A stretch of 64,000 nucleotides of DNA from assembly GCF_001942345.1 (NCBI RefSeq), contig NZ_MKKI01000022.1:248001-312000 (forward strand), read 5' to 3'. Shown here in pieces: positions 8,547-17,425 of this stretch; position 1 is the stretch's first letter; every line of letters begins with the position of its first letter. The notes beneath the pieces were generated by a model, which worked only from the letters and a program-made list of their open reading frames with translations, searched no databases and had not been told where the DNA came from. Made by a program: the position numbers and the translations under genes. The stretch is from Corynebacterium sp. CNJ-954 (GTDB lineage Bacteria > Actinomycetota > Actinomycetes > Mycobacteriales > Mycobacteriaceae).

Positions 8547-9551
8547 ATGACTGATGATGTGCACCCCGTCCGCCGTCCCCGTCGCCTCCGCACCACGCCG
8601 GCGATGCGTAACTTCGTGGCCGAGACCCACCTGGAGCCCAACCAGCTGGTCCTGCCGATGTTCATCGCCGACGGCATCGACACTGCCCGTGACATCTCCG
8701 CGATGCCGGGCGTCCAGCAACACACCGAGGACTCCCTGCTGCGTACCGCTGAGGAAGCCCTCACCGCCGGAGTCGGCTCGGTCGATCTCTTCGGCGTCCC
8801 GACCCCTGAGGCGAAGGACGCCACCGGTTCCCAGGCATGGGCGGCAGACGGCGTCCTCAACAGGGGGTTGTCGGCGCTACGCCGCGAGTTCGGTGATGAC
8901 CTGATCGTCATGGCGGACACCTGTCTCGACGAGTTCACCGACCACGGTCACTGCGGCGTCCTCACGGAAGACCGTTTCGGTACCACCGTCATCGACAACG
9001 ACGCGACGCTGCCGCTCTACGCACGCATGGCGGTCGCCCAGGCGGAGGCCGGGGCACACGTCGTCAGCCCATCCGGCATGATGGACGGCCAGATCGCGGT
9101 GATCCGACGTGCCCTGGACGAGGCGGGCTTCCAGGACGTGTCCATTCTGGCGTACTCCGCCAAGTACGCCGGTGCCTTCTACGGTCCTTTCCGCGAAGCG
9201 GTCGGCTCGTCGCTGCAGGGGGACCGCAAGACCTACCAGCAGGATCCGCGCAATGCCCGGGAATCCCTCATGGAGGTGGACCTCGACATCGCCGAGGGAG
9301 CCGACATGGTGATGGTCAAACCGGCGATGCCCCACCTCGACATCCTGCGTCAGGTGGCCGACATGTCCACCGTCCCGGTTGCGGCGTACCAGGTGTCGGG
9401 TGAGTACTCCATGATCACCGCCGCGGCACAGAACGGGTGGATCGACCGCGAAGCGGCGATCATGGACTCGTTGACCGGCATCCGACGCGCCGGTGCCGAC
9501 ATCATCCTGACCTACTGGGCGACCGAAGCTGCCCACCTGCTGCGCGGCTGA
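8547..9551 (+). CDS. hemB: delta-aminolevulinic acid dehydratase (porphobilinogen synthase)
   Basis: Condenses two 5-aminolevulinates into porphobilinogen. 334 residues, normal length. The two active-site lysines sit in [10 protein letters not shown] and V-M-V-K-P-A-M-P. The metal site reads [14 protein letters not shown]: the first and third zinc cysteines of the E. coli enzyme are kept, while the middle one is Asp, so this is a mixed-type metal site. S-P-S-G-M-M-D-G is present. It follows hemD by 62 bp. Two membrane protein genes follow. Confidence 0.96.
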   Translation: MTDDVHPVRRPRRLRTTPAMRNFVAETHLEPNQLVLPMFIADGIDTARDISAMPGVQQHTEDSLLRTAEEALTAGVGSVDLFGVPTPEAKDATGSQAWAADGVLNRGLSALRREFGDDLIVMADTCLDEFTDHGHCGVLTEDRFGTTVIDNDATLPLYARMAVAQAEAGAHVVSPSGMMDGQIAVIRRALDEAGFQDVSILAYSAKYAGAFYGPFREAVGSSLQGDRKTYQQDPRNARESLMEVDLDIAEGADMVMVKPAMPHLDILRQVADMSTVPVAAYQVSGEYSMITAAAQNGWIDREAAIMDSLTGIRRAGADIILTYWATEAAHLLRG

Positions 9552-9579
9552 CCATTGGTTGACTAAGCTGGTCGACGAT

Positions 9580-10251
9580 ATGACACAGCAGACTTCACCG
9601 ACACCGCCGAAGGTCGGACGGCCGGACGGACTGGCTCCCTCATCCAAGGACGCACCCGAGAATGTCCGGGACGGCGTCCGCGCCTGGTACATCGTCGGCG
9701 CCGTACAGGCGCTGACGGCCGCACTGCAGCTGGTGATGAACCTGCAGGACCCGCGTGCCCTGACGAGTCAGGTGCGCGAGCAGATGGACTCCGTCTCTCT
9801 GCCCGACGGTGTTTCCGAGGACACCCTGGTGACCGGCACCGCGATCCTGAACCTCCTGTTCAACCTCGTCGCGGTGGCCGTGTGCATGTACCTGACGAGA
9901 CGGGTGTCCCGGGGCGGTGTACGGAGCAGGATGGTGCTGTGCGTGGGGTCGGTGTATCTGGCGCTGATGGCGCTGCTGCAGGTGTTCTCCAGCCCGCCGG
10001 ACACCGGGTCCACGCCGTTGGTTCTGCTCGTCGGTGCGGGCACGATCATCTCGGGCGTCATCGCCGTGGTCGGCATCTGGCTGATCACCCGACCGGACAA
10101 CGCCGACTGGTTCGGTCTCCCGGACAAGGCCGAGATCGAGGCCTACGCCGAGAAGATGGCCAAGCGGAGTGAAGAACTCGACAAGGAACGCGCCGAGAAG
10201 AAGAAGCGAAAGGCCCGTGAGGCCGAGGAGAAGAAGAACAGGGGACGTTGA
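9580..10251 (+). CDS. membrane protein with basic coiled C-terminus, hemB-linked
   Basis: 223 residues from ATG 9580. About four hydrophobic segments (starting near A-W-Y-I-V-G-A-V, G-T-A-I-L-N-L-L-F-N-L, M-V-L-C-V-G-S-V-Y-L and L-V-L-L-V-G-A-G) are followed by a 45-residue charged tail. The tail is rich in Lys, Arg, Glu and Ala (R-S-E-E-L-D-K-E-R-A-E-K-K-K-R-K-A) and is probably a cytoplasmic helix or coiled coil. Function unknown. Membrane proteins also follow hemB in mycobacteria (Rv0513/Rv0514 position), so the linkage is conserved. It ends 3 bp before the next gene, indicating one transcript. TAAGCT at 9564-9569 may be its own -10. Confidence 0.75.
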   Translation: MTQQTSPTPPKVGRPDGLAPSSKDAPENVRDGVRAWYIVGAVQALTAALQLVMNLQDPRALTSQVREQMDSVSLPDGVSEDTLVTGTAILNLLFNLVAVAVCMYLTRRVSRGGVRSRMVLCVGSVYLALMALLQVFSSPPDTGSTPLVLLVGAGTIISGVIAVVGIWLITRPDNADWFGLPDKAEIEAYAEKMAKRSEELDKERAEKKKRKAREAEEKKNRGR

Positions 10252-10254
10252 GCC

Positions 10255-10755
10255 GTGCCCACCATGTTCCCGGTCTCCCACAACTCCGACCCCGGAGACC
10301 GTAACCGCGCGATCAGGTACTGGAAGCCCGGCGACGGGACGCCCGGGTCGGTGAAGACGGCGGTGGTGCTGTTCCTCATCGCAGCCGTCGGCCTGTTGGT
10401 GAGTGGGGCGATGATGTGGACCGCCGACCGTCCGGTGGTCGACGACGCCGACCAGATGGCCTACGTCGAGACCTTGTCCTCGAACATGAAGTGGGTGGGG
10501 TCGATACAGATCCTCGCCGCCCTCGTGATCGCCCTGCTGATCCCCGCTCTGGTGCGCGGCAACGGTCGTCGGCGCCGTTGGCTCATGATCACTGCGTCTG
10601 TGGCGATGGGCTTCACACTCGTCGGCTGGGTCTTCAACGTCGGAGGGTTGGAGCAGCCGTTGCTGGCACTGGCCATGGCACTCGGAGCGTTGGCGATGTA
10701 CCGTCCCGCCGTGCGGACGTTCTTCGGGGAATCCCCCTCGGAGCTGGAGGGCTGA
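10255..10755 (+). CDS. four-segment membrane protein, hemB-linked
   Basis: 166 residues from GTG 10255. A soluble N-terminus with R-Y-W-K-P-G-D-G-T-P-G is followed by hydrophobic stretches V-L-F-L-I-A-A-V-G-L-L-V, I-L-A-A-L-V-I-A-L-L-I, W-L-M-I-T-A-S-V-A-M-G and P-L-L-A-L-A-M-A-L-G. No enzyme motif is visible. It sits tightly between the 9580 gene (3-bp gap) and the degenerate P-type ATPase (3-bp gap), so the three are very probably cotranscribed and may act together in the membrane. Confidence 0.75.
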   Translation: MPTMFPVSHNSDPGDRNRAIRYWKPGDGTPGSVKTAVVLFLIAAVGLLVSGAMMWTADRPVVDDADQMAYVETLSSNMKWVGSIQILAALVIALLIPALVRGNGRRRRWLMITASVAMGFTLVGWVFNVGGLEQPLLALAMALGALAMYRPAVRTFFGESPSELEG

Positions 10756-10758
10756 CCT

Positions 10759-13349
10759 GTGGAAACGTCGGGACACACGGCACCGGGTCCGGGGGAGCAC
10801 AAGATGTCGGCCACAGGCGGGGATTCCACGCGTGGCGGCGAGCAGGAAGAACCCTCGGACGCGGTGACCCGGCTATCGCCGATGCCCGTCGGGCAGCCCG
10901 TGCTGTGGGGCTCACTGCCGACGATGACACCGATGACGGGCCTGAGCAGCGGGGGAGAGGCGGGGCCCGCCTGACATCCTTCACCTTCCACCTGGGCGAC
11001 CTGGGATCGGCGACACAGGCGGGGAAGGTCGAGGCTGCGCTCAACCTTCTTCCGGGGGTCCAGGCACGCGTGGTGTACTCCACGTCCATGGCCTGGGTGA
11101 CCGCCCCGGAGTCCCTGCAGCCCGACGTCCTCCGTGACGTCATGACGGATGCCGGAGTGGATTCCTGGTTGACCGTGGCATCGTTGCGACGACGGGCCGA
11201 ACGACTCGCCCGTGCCCGTCCGACGAGTGTCAATGCGCACCTGCACCGCGAGAACCGCGACCGCACACCTCATTCCGGTGGAGCCTTCCACCAACTCGGC
11301 CAGCGACGGCGGCGTCAGACCGGTGGTACCGAGGTGCTCTACACCGCGCGGAACCTGATTACCGGAGCCCGCCTGCTCGTTGCGGTGCTTTTCGGTCTTC
11401 CGGTCGTCGTCCTGCAACTTTTCCCGGAATGGCAGTTCGACTACTGGCAGTGGATCTGCCTGGCGATGTCCACCCCCGTCGTGCTGTGGTGCGCCTGGCC
11501 GTTCCACCGGGCGATGCTCGGTGGACTGCGACGGGGGATGCCTGCCCTCGACGCCGCTTCTTCCGCGGCGATCCTCCTGGCCTACCTCTATTCGCTGGCG
11601 GAGTTGCTCACCGGTTCGACCGGTGACCTCGGCTGGCGTTCCGGCAACATCCTCATCTCCTGGGGGTACCAGACCGACGCGGTGTTCTTCGACGTCGCCT
11701 GCGGCTGCACCATCCTCCTGTTGTTCGGGCGGCTGGCTTCCCGACGGACCCGCCTGCGGTCCCTCCTGGCGCTGAACATGCTGTCCGTCGAGCGGGCCGG
11801 CGACGTCACCGTGGTGCGCAAGTCACGCCATGGAAAGCCGGTGAAGCGGAAGATCCCGTCGACGGAGGTCCGGGTCGGCGACGACGTGATCGTCGGCGTC
11901 GGTGCCGTGATCCCCTGCGACGGTGAGGTGGTCGGTGGTCGGTCGACCGTCGAGGCGGGTCCCTTCACCGGCGGACGGGGGGAGACCGCTGTCGAAGTGG
12001 GCGCGAGCGTCTACGCGGGATCCCGCAACACCGGTGGTGAGCTGAAGGTCAGGGTGAACAGGACGGGATCGCGGACCCGTATCGCTGCAGTGCGACGGTG
12101 GATCGCGGCCGCCGAACGGGAGGAGAACAGGCTGGAGCAACTGGCCACCCGCACCGCGTCGCTGCTGGTGCCGTGGGCGGTGGCTATCGCGGTCATCGCG
12201 GCGGTGGGCTGGTTGACCATAGCGGAGAGCGTCACGGCGGCAGTCGCCACGGCGCTCACCGTCCTGGTCTCCGTCGCCCCCGTCGCCCTGGCCCTGTCCA
12301 CCACGCTCGCGCTCCGACTCGGCCTGGCCCGCGCTGCCTCGGGTGGGATGCTGCTGCGTGACACCGGCACCGTCCACCGTCTCGCGGCGGTCGACACCAT
12401 CATCTTCAACCGCGCCGGGACGTTGACGACCGGCCCGATGAACGTCGTCGGGGTGACCGCTGCCAAAGGGGAGGTCGCCGAACTGGTGCTCCGGGTGGCG
12501 GGTGCGCTGAGTCTCGAGAGCCCGCACGGTGTCTCACGGGCGATTGTCCGGGCTGACCGTGAGTCCCGCGACAGCGGTGCCGGCGGAGACAAGGTGCCGC
12601 ACTGGCTGGAGGCCGGTCCCGTGGAAGTCGACCCCCGGGGCGTCTTCACCGCCACCGTGGACCTACCGGTCGCTGACCCGGGGACCGGGGAGCAGACCGT
12701 CCGGCCTGTTCAGGCGGAACTGTGGCGCCCCCGTGATCTCTCGGAACTCGAGGACCCGACCCTGGCCAACGCGGTCCTCAGCGGTGGGGCGCCGCTCGTC
12801 GTCAGTTGGCGGGGGAAGGCCCGGGGTGTCATCAATGTCGCCGACAGCATCAAACCTGATGCGGAGTCCTCCGTGCACTGGCTGGAGGACGCCGGGGTGG
12901 AGACCTACATGCTCTCGCGGGACACCTATCCCGTCGCCCGTCGGATGGCTGACTCGATCGGGATCTCCAAGGTGCTCGCCGGCATCATCCCCGCGCGCAA
13001 GGCCGCGACGGTGCGAAGTGTGCACGCCCAGGGCGCCACCGTTGCGATGGTCGGTGACCAGGATGTCCTGGACTGTCTCGATGTCGCCGACGTCGGAATT
13101 CTGATGGGCTCTGCGGACCGGCTGGACAATCTGGGCGGTGAACACGGCCAGGCGAGGGGCCTCGATTCCGCAGCCAGCGATGTCGTGATCATCAGGGAAG
13201 ATGTCGCCGTCGTGGCGGAATCGGTGAATCTGGCCCGTCATGTCCGCGCCACCGTCGACTGGAACCTCTGGCTCGCCTGGGGATACAACGTCATCGCCCT
13301 GGTGCTCGCCGTGTCCGGGTTCCTCAACCCGCTCCTGGCGACTGCCTGA
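10759..13349 (+). CDS. P-type (P1B-like) ATPase homologue with all catalytic motifs degenerate; frame broken by one missing base
   Basis: Restoring one C near 10967-10971 (GCCTGACA for GCCCTGACA) joins GTG 10759 to TGA 13349 as 863 residues. The fold is clear: an HMA-like N-domain without CxxC (about 72-140), membrane helices, an actuator-like domain, a P/N-domain-like region, and the closing V-D-W-N-L-W-L-A-W-G-Y-N helix. Yet phosphorylation motif D-K-T-G-T reads N-R-A-G-T (Asn551 codon 12408-12410), the T-G-E loop reads T-G-G (404-406), the C-P-x metal motif reads A-P-V (507-509), and G-D-G-x-N-D reads G-D-Q-D-V-L-D (766 on). It cannot form the aspartyl-phosphate, so transport by the normal cycle is excluded on motif grounds. 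The frame is otherwise intact, which suggests a retained non-catalytic role. The first 71 residues are low complexity. Confidence 0.85.
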
Positions 13350-13528
13350 TGCTCGGGTCGTCCCTGCTGATCGAGTGGCGGTCGGCGCGGATCAGCCACC
13401 GCGACTACAGCATCGGTGACCCCCTCGGACGGGAGGGGACAGATGCCCCCGGCAGCCGACCTGACACGCGGCTCGGGAGACTGCGGGCCTGGGCCGGTGA
13501 GAATCTGAGTCCCTGGCAGTCCCGGTGA
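13349..13528 (+). CDS. possible 59-residue protein translationally coupled to the degenerate ATPase
   Basis: ATG 13349 shares one base with the ATPase stop (TGATG), a coupling arrangement, and the frame runs to TGA 13526-13528. The product starts M-L-G-S-S-L-L-I-E-W-R-S-A-R-I and is Arg-, Gly- and Ser-rich, with no membrane segment or known motif. Base composition is like its neighbours. It could be a real small partner of the ATPase, or a remnant where hemE and hemY stand in other corynebacteria. No family recognised. Confidence 0.4.
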   Translation: MLGSSLLIEWRSARISHRDYSIGDPLGREGTDAPGSRPDTRLGRLRAWAGENLSPWQSR

Positions 13529-13704
13529 GACGTTGTGGGGCCCGGTACCGCGGAACGGCGCCGGGATGGACGCCCAGGGTCGGTGTCGGCCCCGCAGAAC
13601 ACCCTCAGGCGTCTGTGTGACCGGCCGTTCACCCGGGGGCCCGCTCCTGCGGTCCGGTCATTATGCTGGGGGCAGTTGGGATAAGCGATCTGAAGGAGTG
13701 GCAG

Positions 13705-15003
13705 ATGAGTGGACGGACGAACAGCTCGGCGGCGATGGACCGGGCGAGGGGTGTCACCCCCGGCGGCGTGAACTCGCCGGTACGCGCATTCGGCTCGGTC
13801 GGTGGGACCGCACCGTTCATCGCCTCTGCGGCAGGGTCGAGGCTCACCGACATCGACGGGAACGACTACGTTGACCTGATCTGTTCCTGGGGGCCGATGC
13901 TTCACGGAAACGCCCATCCCGCAGTGGTCGAGGCGGTTCGTGAAGCGGCCGGGAAGGGGCTGTCCTTCGGTGCGCCGACCCTCGCCGAGACGGAGCTCGC
14001 CCAGGAGATCATCGACCGCACCAGTGTGGAGCGGGTCCGGTTGGTGAACTCCGGAACAGAGGCGACGATGTCGGCGGTCCGGCTCGCACGCGGGTTCACC
14101 GGCCGGGACAAGATCCTGAAGTTCAACGGGTGCTACCACGGGCACGTGGACTCTCTCCTGGTGGCTGCGGGATCCGGTGTCGCGACCCTGGGACTGCCCG
14201 ATTCGCCGGGGATCACCGCGTCCGCTGCGGCAGAGACGATCGTCGTGGACTACAACGACCTTGATGCCGTCCGGGCGGCCTTCGCCGACAATCCCGGTCA
14301 GATCGCCGCGGTCATCGCGGAGGCCAGTGCAGGCAACATGGGTACGGTGCATCCACAGGACGGGTTCAACGCCACCCTGAAGGAGATCGCCCACGCTGAC
14401 GGCGCACTGTTGATCCTCGACGAGGTCATGACAGGTTTCCGCACCTCACGTTCCGGGTGGTTCGGGGTGGACGGGGTGGCCGGTGACCTGACCACGTTCG
14501 GCAAGGTCGTGTCCGGCGGGATGCCGGCCGCAGCGTTTGGCGGGCGGGCCGAGATCATGGACATGCTCGCCCCGGAGGGACCGGTGTACCAGGCGGGGAC
14601 GTTGTCGGGGAACCCGGTCGCCACGGCATCGGGCCTGGCGTCGCTGCGTCTGGCGGACGAGTCGACCTACACGACGTTGCAGAGCAACGCCGACCGGTTG
14701 TCGTCACTGATCAGCGAGGCGTTGTCGAGTGAGGGCGTGGCACACCACATGCAGCGGGCCACCACGATGCTCTCGATCAGGTTCGCCGAGGGCCAGGGGC
14801 ACAACTTCGCCGAGATGCAGGCGGCGGACACGTTCCGCTATGCACCGTTCTTCCACGCGCTGCTCGACAACGGGGTGTTCGCGCCGCCGAGCGTCTTCGA
14901 GACCTGGTTCGTGTCCACCGCGTTGACCGATGACGACTTCCAGCGCATCGAGTCCGCCCTGGTTCCGGCTGCCAAGGCGGCTGCGGCGGCGACAGTAGCC
15001 TAG
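13705..15003 (+). CDS. hemL: glutamate-1-semialdehyde 2,1-aminomutase
   Basis: PLP enzyme that converts the HemA product to 5-aminolevulinate. 432 residues from ATG 13705, with GAAGGAG about 6 nt upstream. Motifs are [10 protein letters not shown] near the N-terminus, [10 protein letters not shown], and the PLP lysine in [11 protein letters not shown]. Normal family length. The preceding gap (13529-13704) holds no gene. It is followed by a convergent lipoprotein gene. Confidence 0.95.
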   Translation: MSGRTNSSAAMDRARGVTPGGVNSPVRAFGSVGGTAPFIASAAGSRLTDIDGNDYVDLICSWGPMLHGNAHPAVVEAVREAAGKGLSFGAPTLAETELAQEIIDRTSVERVRLVNSGTEATMSAVRLARGFTGRDKILKFNGCYHGHVDSLLVAAGSGVATLGLPDSPGITASAAAETIVVDYNDLDAVRAAFADNPGQIAAVIAEASAGNMGTVHPQDGFNATLKEIAHADGALLILDEVMTGFRTSRSGWFGVDGVAGDLTTFGKVVSGGMPAAAFGGRAEIMDMLAPEGPVYQAGTLSGNPVATASGLASLRLADESTYTTLQSNADRLSSLISEALSSEGVAHHMQRATTMLSIRFAEGQGHNFAEMQAADTFRYAPFFHALLDNGVFAPPSVFETWFVSTALTDDDFQRIESALVPAAKAAAAATVA

Positions 15004-15050
15004 CAGTTTAGCCAGCGTGGGCTGCGTAGTCCGTCTCCGTAGTTGGATTC

Positions 15051-16088
15051 CTAGGAGAGCGCTTCCTCGATCATCGGGACATAGCGCTCCAGGGTCCAGG
15101 GGACGGTGAGGGGGTTGATCATCGACGACGCGGTCACGAAGGACTGGTCGGTGGGGGCGACCTCGGCGCCGTCGCGTATTGCCGTGACGTTGCCGTAGAC
15201 CGGGTTGTCGTGCATCTCCCGGCGGTTGGCGTCGTCGGAGTAGAAGGTGAAGATCAGGTCGACGTCATTGAGCCGGTCGGCGTCCTCAAGGCTGAACTGG
15301 GCGGAGTCGGTGCCGACGACCTCGTCGTCCTTCATCTCCTCGACGACGGGCGCTGTCTTCAGACCCAGGTTGGCGACCATCGCCGCACGTTGCTCGGACG
15401 GCAGGAAGACCCCCATGTTCTGGGCGGGGCCCTGGTTGTAGATGAACGCGAAGTCGTGGTCCGCGAATTCAGGGTGGTCGTCACGGACGGCGGCGAAGTC
15501 GTCCTCGATGCCGTTGATGAGGTCCTCGGCACGGTCGGGTTCGCCGAGCGCGGTGGCGATGGTGGTGATCTGGTCTTCCCAGTCGATGGTCCACGGATGT
15601 TCGGGGTAGGCGACGGTGGGGGCGACGGCGCTGATCTGGTCGTACTGGTCCTGGGTCATGCCGGACCACGGTGCCAGGACCAGATCGGGGTCCAGCGCCG
15701 CGATTTCCTCGGCGCTGACCTCCTCACCCCCGGTGATGAGTTCGGGGAGTTCCCCGCCCTCCTCTTCGACTGCCTCCCGGATCCACGGAAGTTGCCCTGA
15801 ATCGTCGGCGCCCCACTCGTAGCTCTCGGTACCGACCGGCGTGACTCCGAGCGCGATGGCGGTCTCGGCGGACCCCTGGCCCAATGTGACGACACGTTCG
15901 GGCTTCGAGGTGATCTCAGCTTCGCCGAGCGCATGGGTGATGGTGGTCGGGGTGAACGCGTCGTCCCGGTTGTCCTGGGACGCGTCGTCTGAACCGGAGG
16001 AACAGGCGACGAGGAGTGCGGTGGTGAGGCAGGACACCGCGACGGCGGCCAGTGTGCGGCGCTCTGTGCGGCGGAGAATGAAAGTCAT
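15051..16088 (-). CDS. iron-siderophore ABC transporter substrate-binding lipoprotein
   Basis: 345 residues. The signal peptide has a basic start (R-R-T-E-R-R) and lipobox L-L-V-A-C-S-S, so it is lipidated on the outer face of the membrane. After R-V-V-T-L-G-Q-G-S-A-E-T-A-I-A-L-G-V come the features of the FecB/FhuD periplasmic-binding family, including A-A-L-D-P-D-L-V-L-A and the E-R-Y-V-P-M-I-E tail. It would hand ferric siderophore to a permease, but no permease or ATPase gene is adjacent, so it is an orphan here. A DtxR-like operator touches its start codon, pointing to repression when iron is plentiful. It separates hemL from gpmB-like and cytochrome c genes. Confidence 0.88.
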   Translation of the reverse strand: MTFILRRTERRTLAAVAVSCLTTALLVACSSGSDDASQDNRDDAFTPTTITHALGEAEITSKPERVVTLGQGSAETAIALGVTPVGTESYEWGADDSGQLPWIREAVEEEGGELPELITGGEEVSAEEIAALDPDLVLAPWSGMTQDQYDQISAVAPTVAYPEHPWTIDWEDQITTIATALGEPDRAEDLINGIEDDFAAVRDDHPEFADHDFAFIYNQGPAQNMGVFLPSEQRAAMVANLGLKTAPVVEEMKDDEVVGTDSAQFSLEDADRLNDVDLIFTFYSDDANRREMHDNPVYGNVTAIRDGAEVAPTDQSFVTASSMINPLTVPWTLERYVPMIEEALS

Positions 16089-16106
16089 GAGGGTAGGCTA
16101 GCATGC
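16088..16106 (-). promoter_or_regulatory. DtxR-like iron box overlapping the lipoprotein start
   Basis: The 19 bp on the + strand read TGAGGGTAGGCTAGCATGC. Against the DtxR consensus TTAGGTTAGSCTAACCTWA I count 13 of 19 matches, with the central AGG-TAGGCTA kept. It abuts the start codon of the siderophore lipoprotein, where bound repressor would block transcription. Confidence 0.55.
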
Positions 16107-16180
16107 CTACAGATGGTGACTGTCATTCACCACACCGCGGCCGGGGAGCTGTTCACTTATGAGCTGAGCACCATGCCGGG

Positions 16181-16186
16181 TAGTGT
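16181..16186 (+). promoter_or_regulatory. -10 hexamer TAGTGT of a leaderless transcript
   Basis: TAGTGT lies 8 nt before ATG 16195. This decides the start in favour of ATG 16195 over the in-frame GTG 16183, which lies inside the hexamer. Confidence 0.5.
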
Positions 16187-16194
16187 CAGACACC

Positions 16195-16800
16195 ATGACA
16201 ACGATCGTCCACCTCGTCCGTCACGGGGAGGTCCACAACCCCGACCGCATCCTCTACGGTCGTCTGCCCGACTGGCACCTCAGTGTCCGCGGCCGTCAGA
16301 TGGCCGCCGCGGTCGCCGCTGACCTGTCCGATCATGACGTCAGTTACGTCGTGTCCTCCCCGCTGGAACGTGCCCGCGAGACCGTGGCCCCGTTGGCGGA
16401 GACCGTCGGAATTGCGCCGCAGGTGGACGAAGACCTCCTCGAGGCCGGAAATGACCTGGAGGGTCTCCACATCAAGGGTGTCCGTTCGGCCCTGTGGAAT
16501 CCGAAGCGGTGGCCGATGCTGAAGAACCCCGGCGTTCCGAGCTGGGGCGAGCCGTACACCGAGATCCTCGACCGTATGTGGCGTGCCGTCGACCGTGCCC
16601 GCCGGGGGGCGGAGGGCGGTGAAGCCGTGTGTGTGACCCACCAGCTTCCCATCGTCTGCGTCCAGCGGGATGTCCAGGGACTGCCGCTGAGGCATAACCC
16701 GGCGGCGCGCCGGTGCGAACTTGCGTCGGTGACGTCGCTGGTCTTCGAGGGCGACGACCTTGTCGACATGGTCTATTCGGAGCCTGCGCAGGAGATCTGA
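16195..16800 (+). CDS. histidine phosphatase superfamily protein (phosphoglycerate-mutase-like)
   Basis: 201 residues. The phosphohistidine motif L-V-R-H-G-E (residue about 10) is at the N-terminus, with the second histidine in V-C-V-T-H-Q-L-P. Y-G-R-L-P-D-W-H-L-S and the S-S-P-L-E-R-A-R-E-T motif are typical of the branch. Often annotated GpmB, but glycolytic mutase activity is not implied. The steady position next to the cytochrome c maturation genes (Rv0525 place in mycobacteria) suggests a linked but unknown role. The next gene begins 7 bp downstream, so cotranscription is likely. Confidence 0.88.
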   Translation: MTTIVHLVRHGEVHNPDRILYGRLPDWHLSVRGRQMAAAVAADLSDHDVSYVVSSPLERARETVAPLAETVGIAPQVDEDLLEAGNDLEGLHIKGVRSALWNPKRWPMLKNPGVPSWGEPYTEILDRMWRAVDRARRGAEGGEAVCVTHQLPIVCVQRDVQGLPLRHNPAARRCELASVTSLVFEGDDLVDMVYSEPAQEI

Positions 16801-16807
16801 TCCGGTG

Positions 16808-17425
16808 ATGAACGTGAAGCAACAGGGACGACGGGTGGCTGCCGCTGTGATCGCCGCGTCACTGGCGTTGGCCGTGTCAGCATGTGGTGAGGACAACACC
16901 GCCGGGACGGATGCCGTCGTTGACGGGGGTACCTTCGAATTCGTCTCCCCGGGCGGCCAGACCGAGATCACCTACGACGAGGGCGACCGTGAGCCTGTGG
17001 GAAACCTCCAGGGCGAGTCGTTGATGGAGCCGGAGCAGACGATCGCCCTGGAGGACTACGAGGACCAGGTGGTCGTCCTGAACTCCTGGGGGCAGTGGTG
17101 CGGCCCGTGCCGCAGTGAGGCCGACGACCTGCAGCGCGTCCAGGAGAAGTTCGAGGACGACGGTCGCGGGACCATCCTCGGTATCAATGTCCGTGACTCC
17201 GTGGCAGACAAGGCCCGCGACTTCGTCACGGACAACGGGATCACCTACCCCTCCATCTACGACCCGCCGTTCAAGTCCGCGCTCGCGCTGGGCGGCCTGC
17301 CGGCGTCTGTCATCCCGACGACCATCGTCTTGGACAAGCAGCACCGTCCCGCGAAGGTCTTCCTCCGCGAGATCAACGATGACGAGCTGTGGGCGGCCGT
17401 GGAGCCGTTGCTGAACGATGAGTGA
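16808..17425 (+). CDS. TlpA/ResA-like thiol-disulfide oxidoreductase lipoprotein
   Basis: 205 residues. N-terminal signal with lipobox L-A-V-S-A-C, then a thioredoxin fold with the redox motif W-C-G-P-C-R (about residue 97) and V-I-P-T-T-I-V-L-D as the cis-proline strand. It acts outside the membrane, most likely reducing apocytochrome c cysteines before heme attachment, with electrons from the CcdA encoded next. ATG 16808 is chosen over GTG 16805. The 3' end overlaps ccdA by 8 bp, so the two are coupled. Confidence 0.92.
   Translation: MNVKQQGRRVAAAVIAASLALAVSACGEDNTAGTDAVVDGGTFEFVSPGGQTEITYDEGDREPVGNLQGESLMEPEQTIALEDYEDQVVVLNSWGQWCGPCRSEADDLQRVQEKFEDDGRGTILGINVRDSVADKARDFVTDNGITYPSIYDPPFKSALALGGLPASVIPTTIVLDKQHRPAKVFLREINDDELWAAVEPLLNDE

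Noticed and set aside
16092..16107. TAGGC...GCCTA inverted repeat near the lipoprotein start read as an alternative operator centre
   Set aside because: Its half-site spacing is one base short of the DtxR arrangement. The register at 16088-16106 aligns better with the 19-bp consensus.
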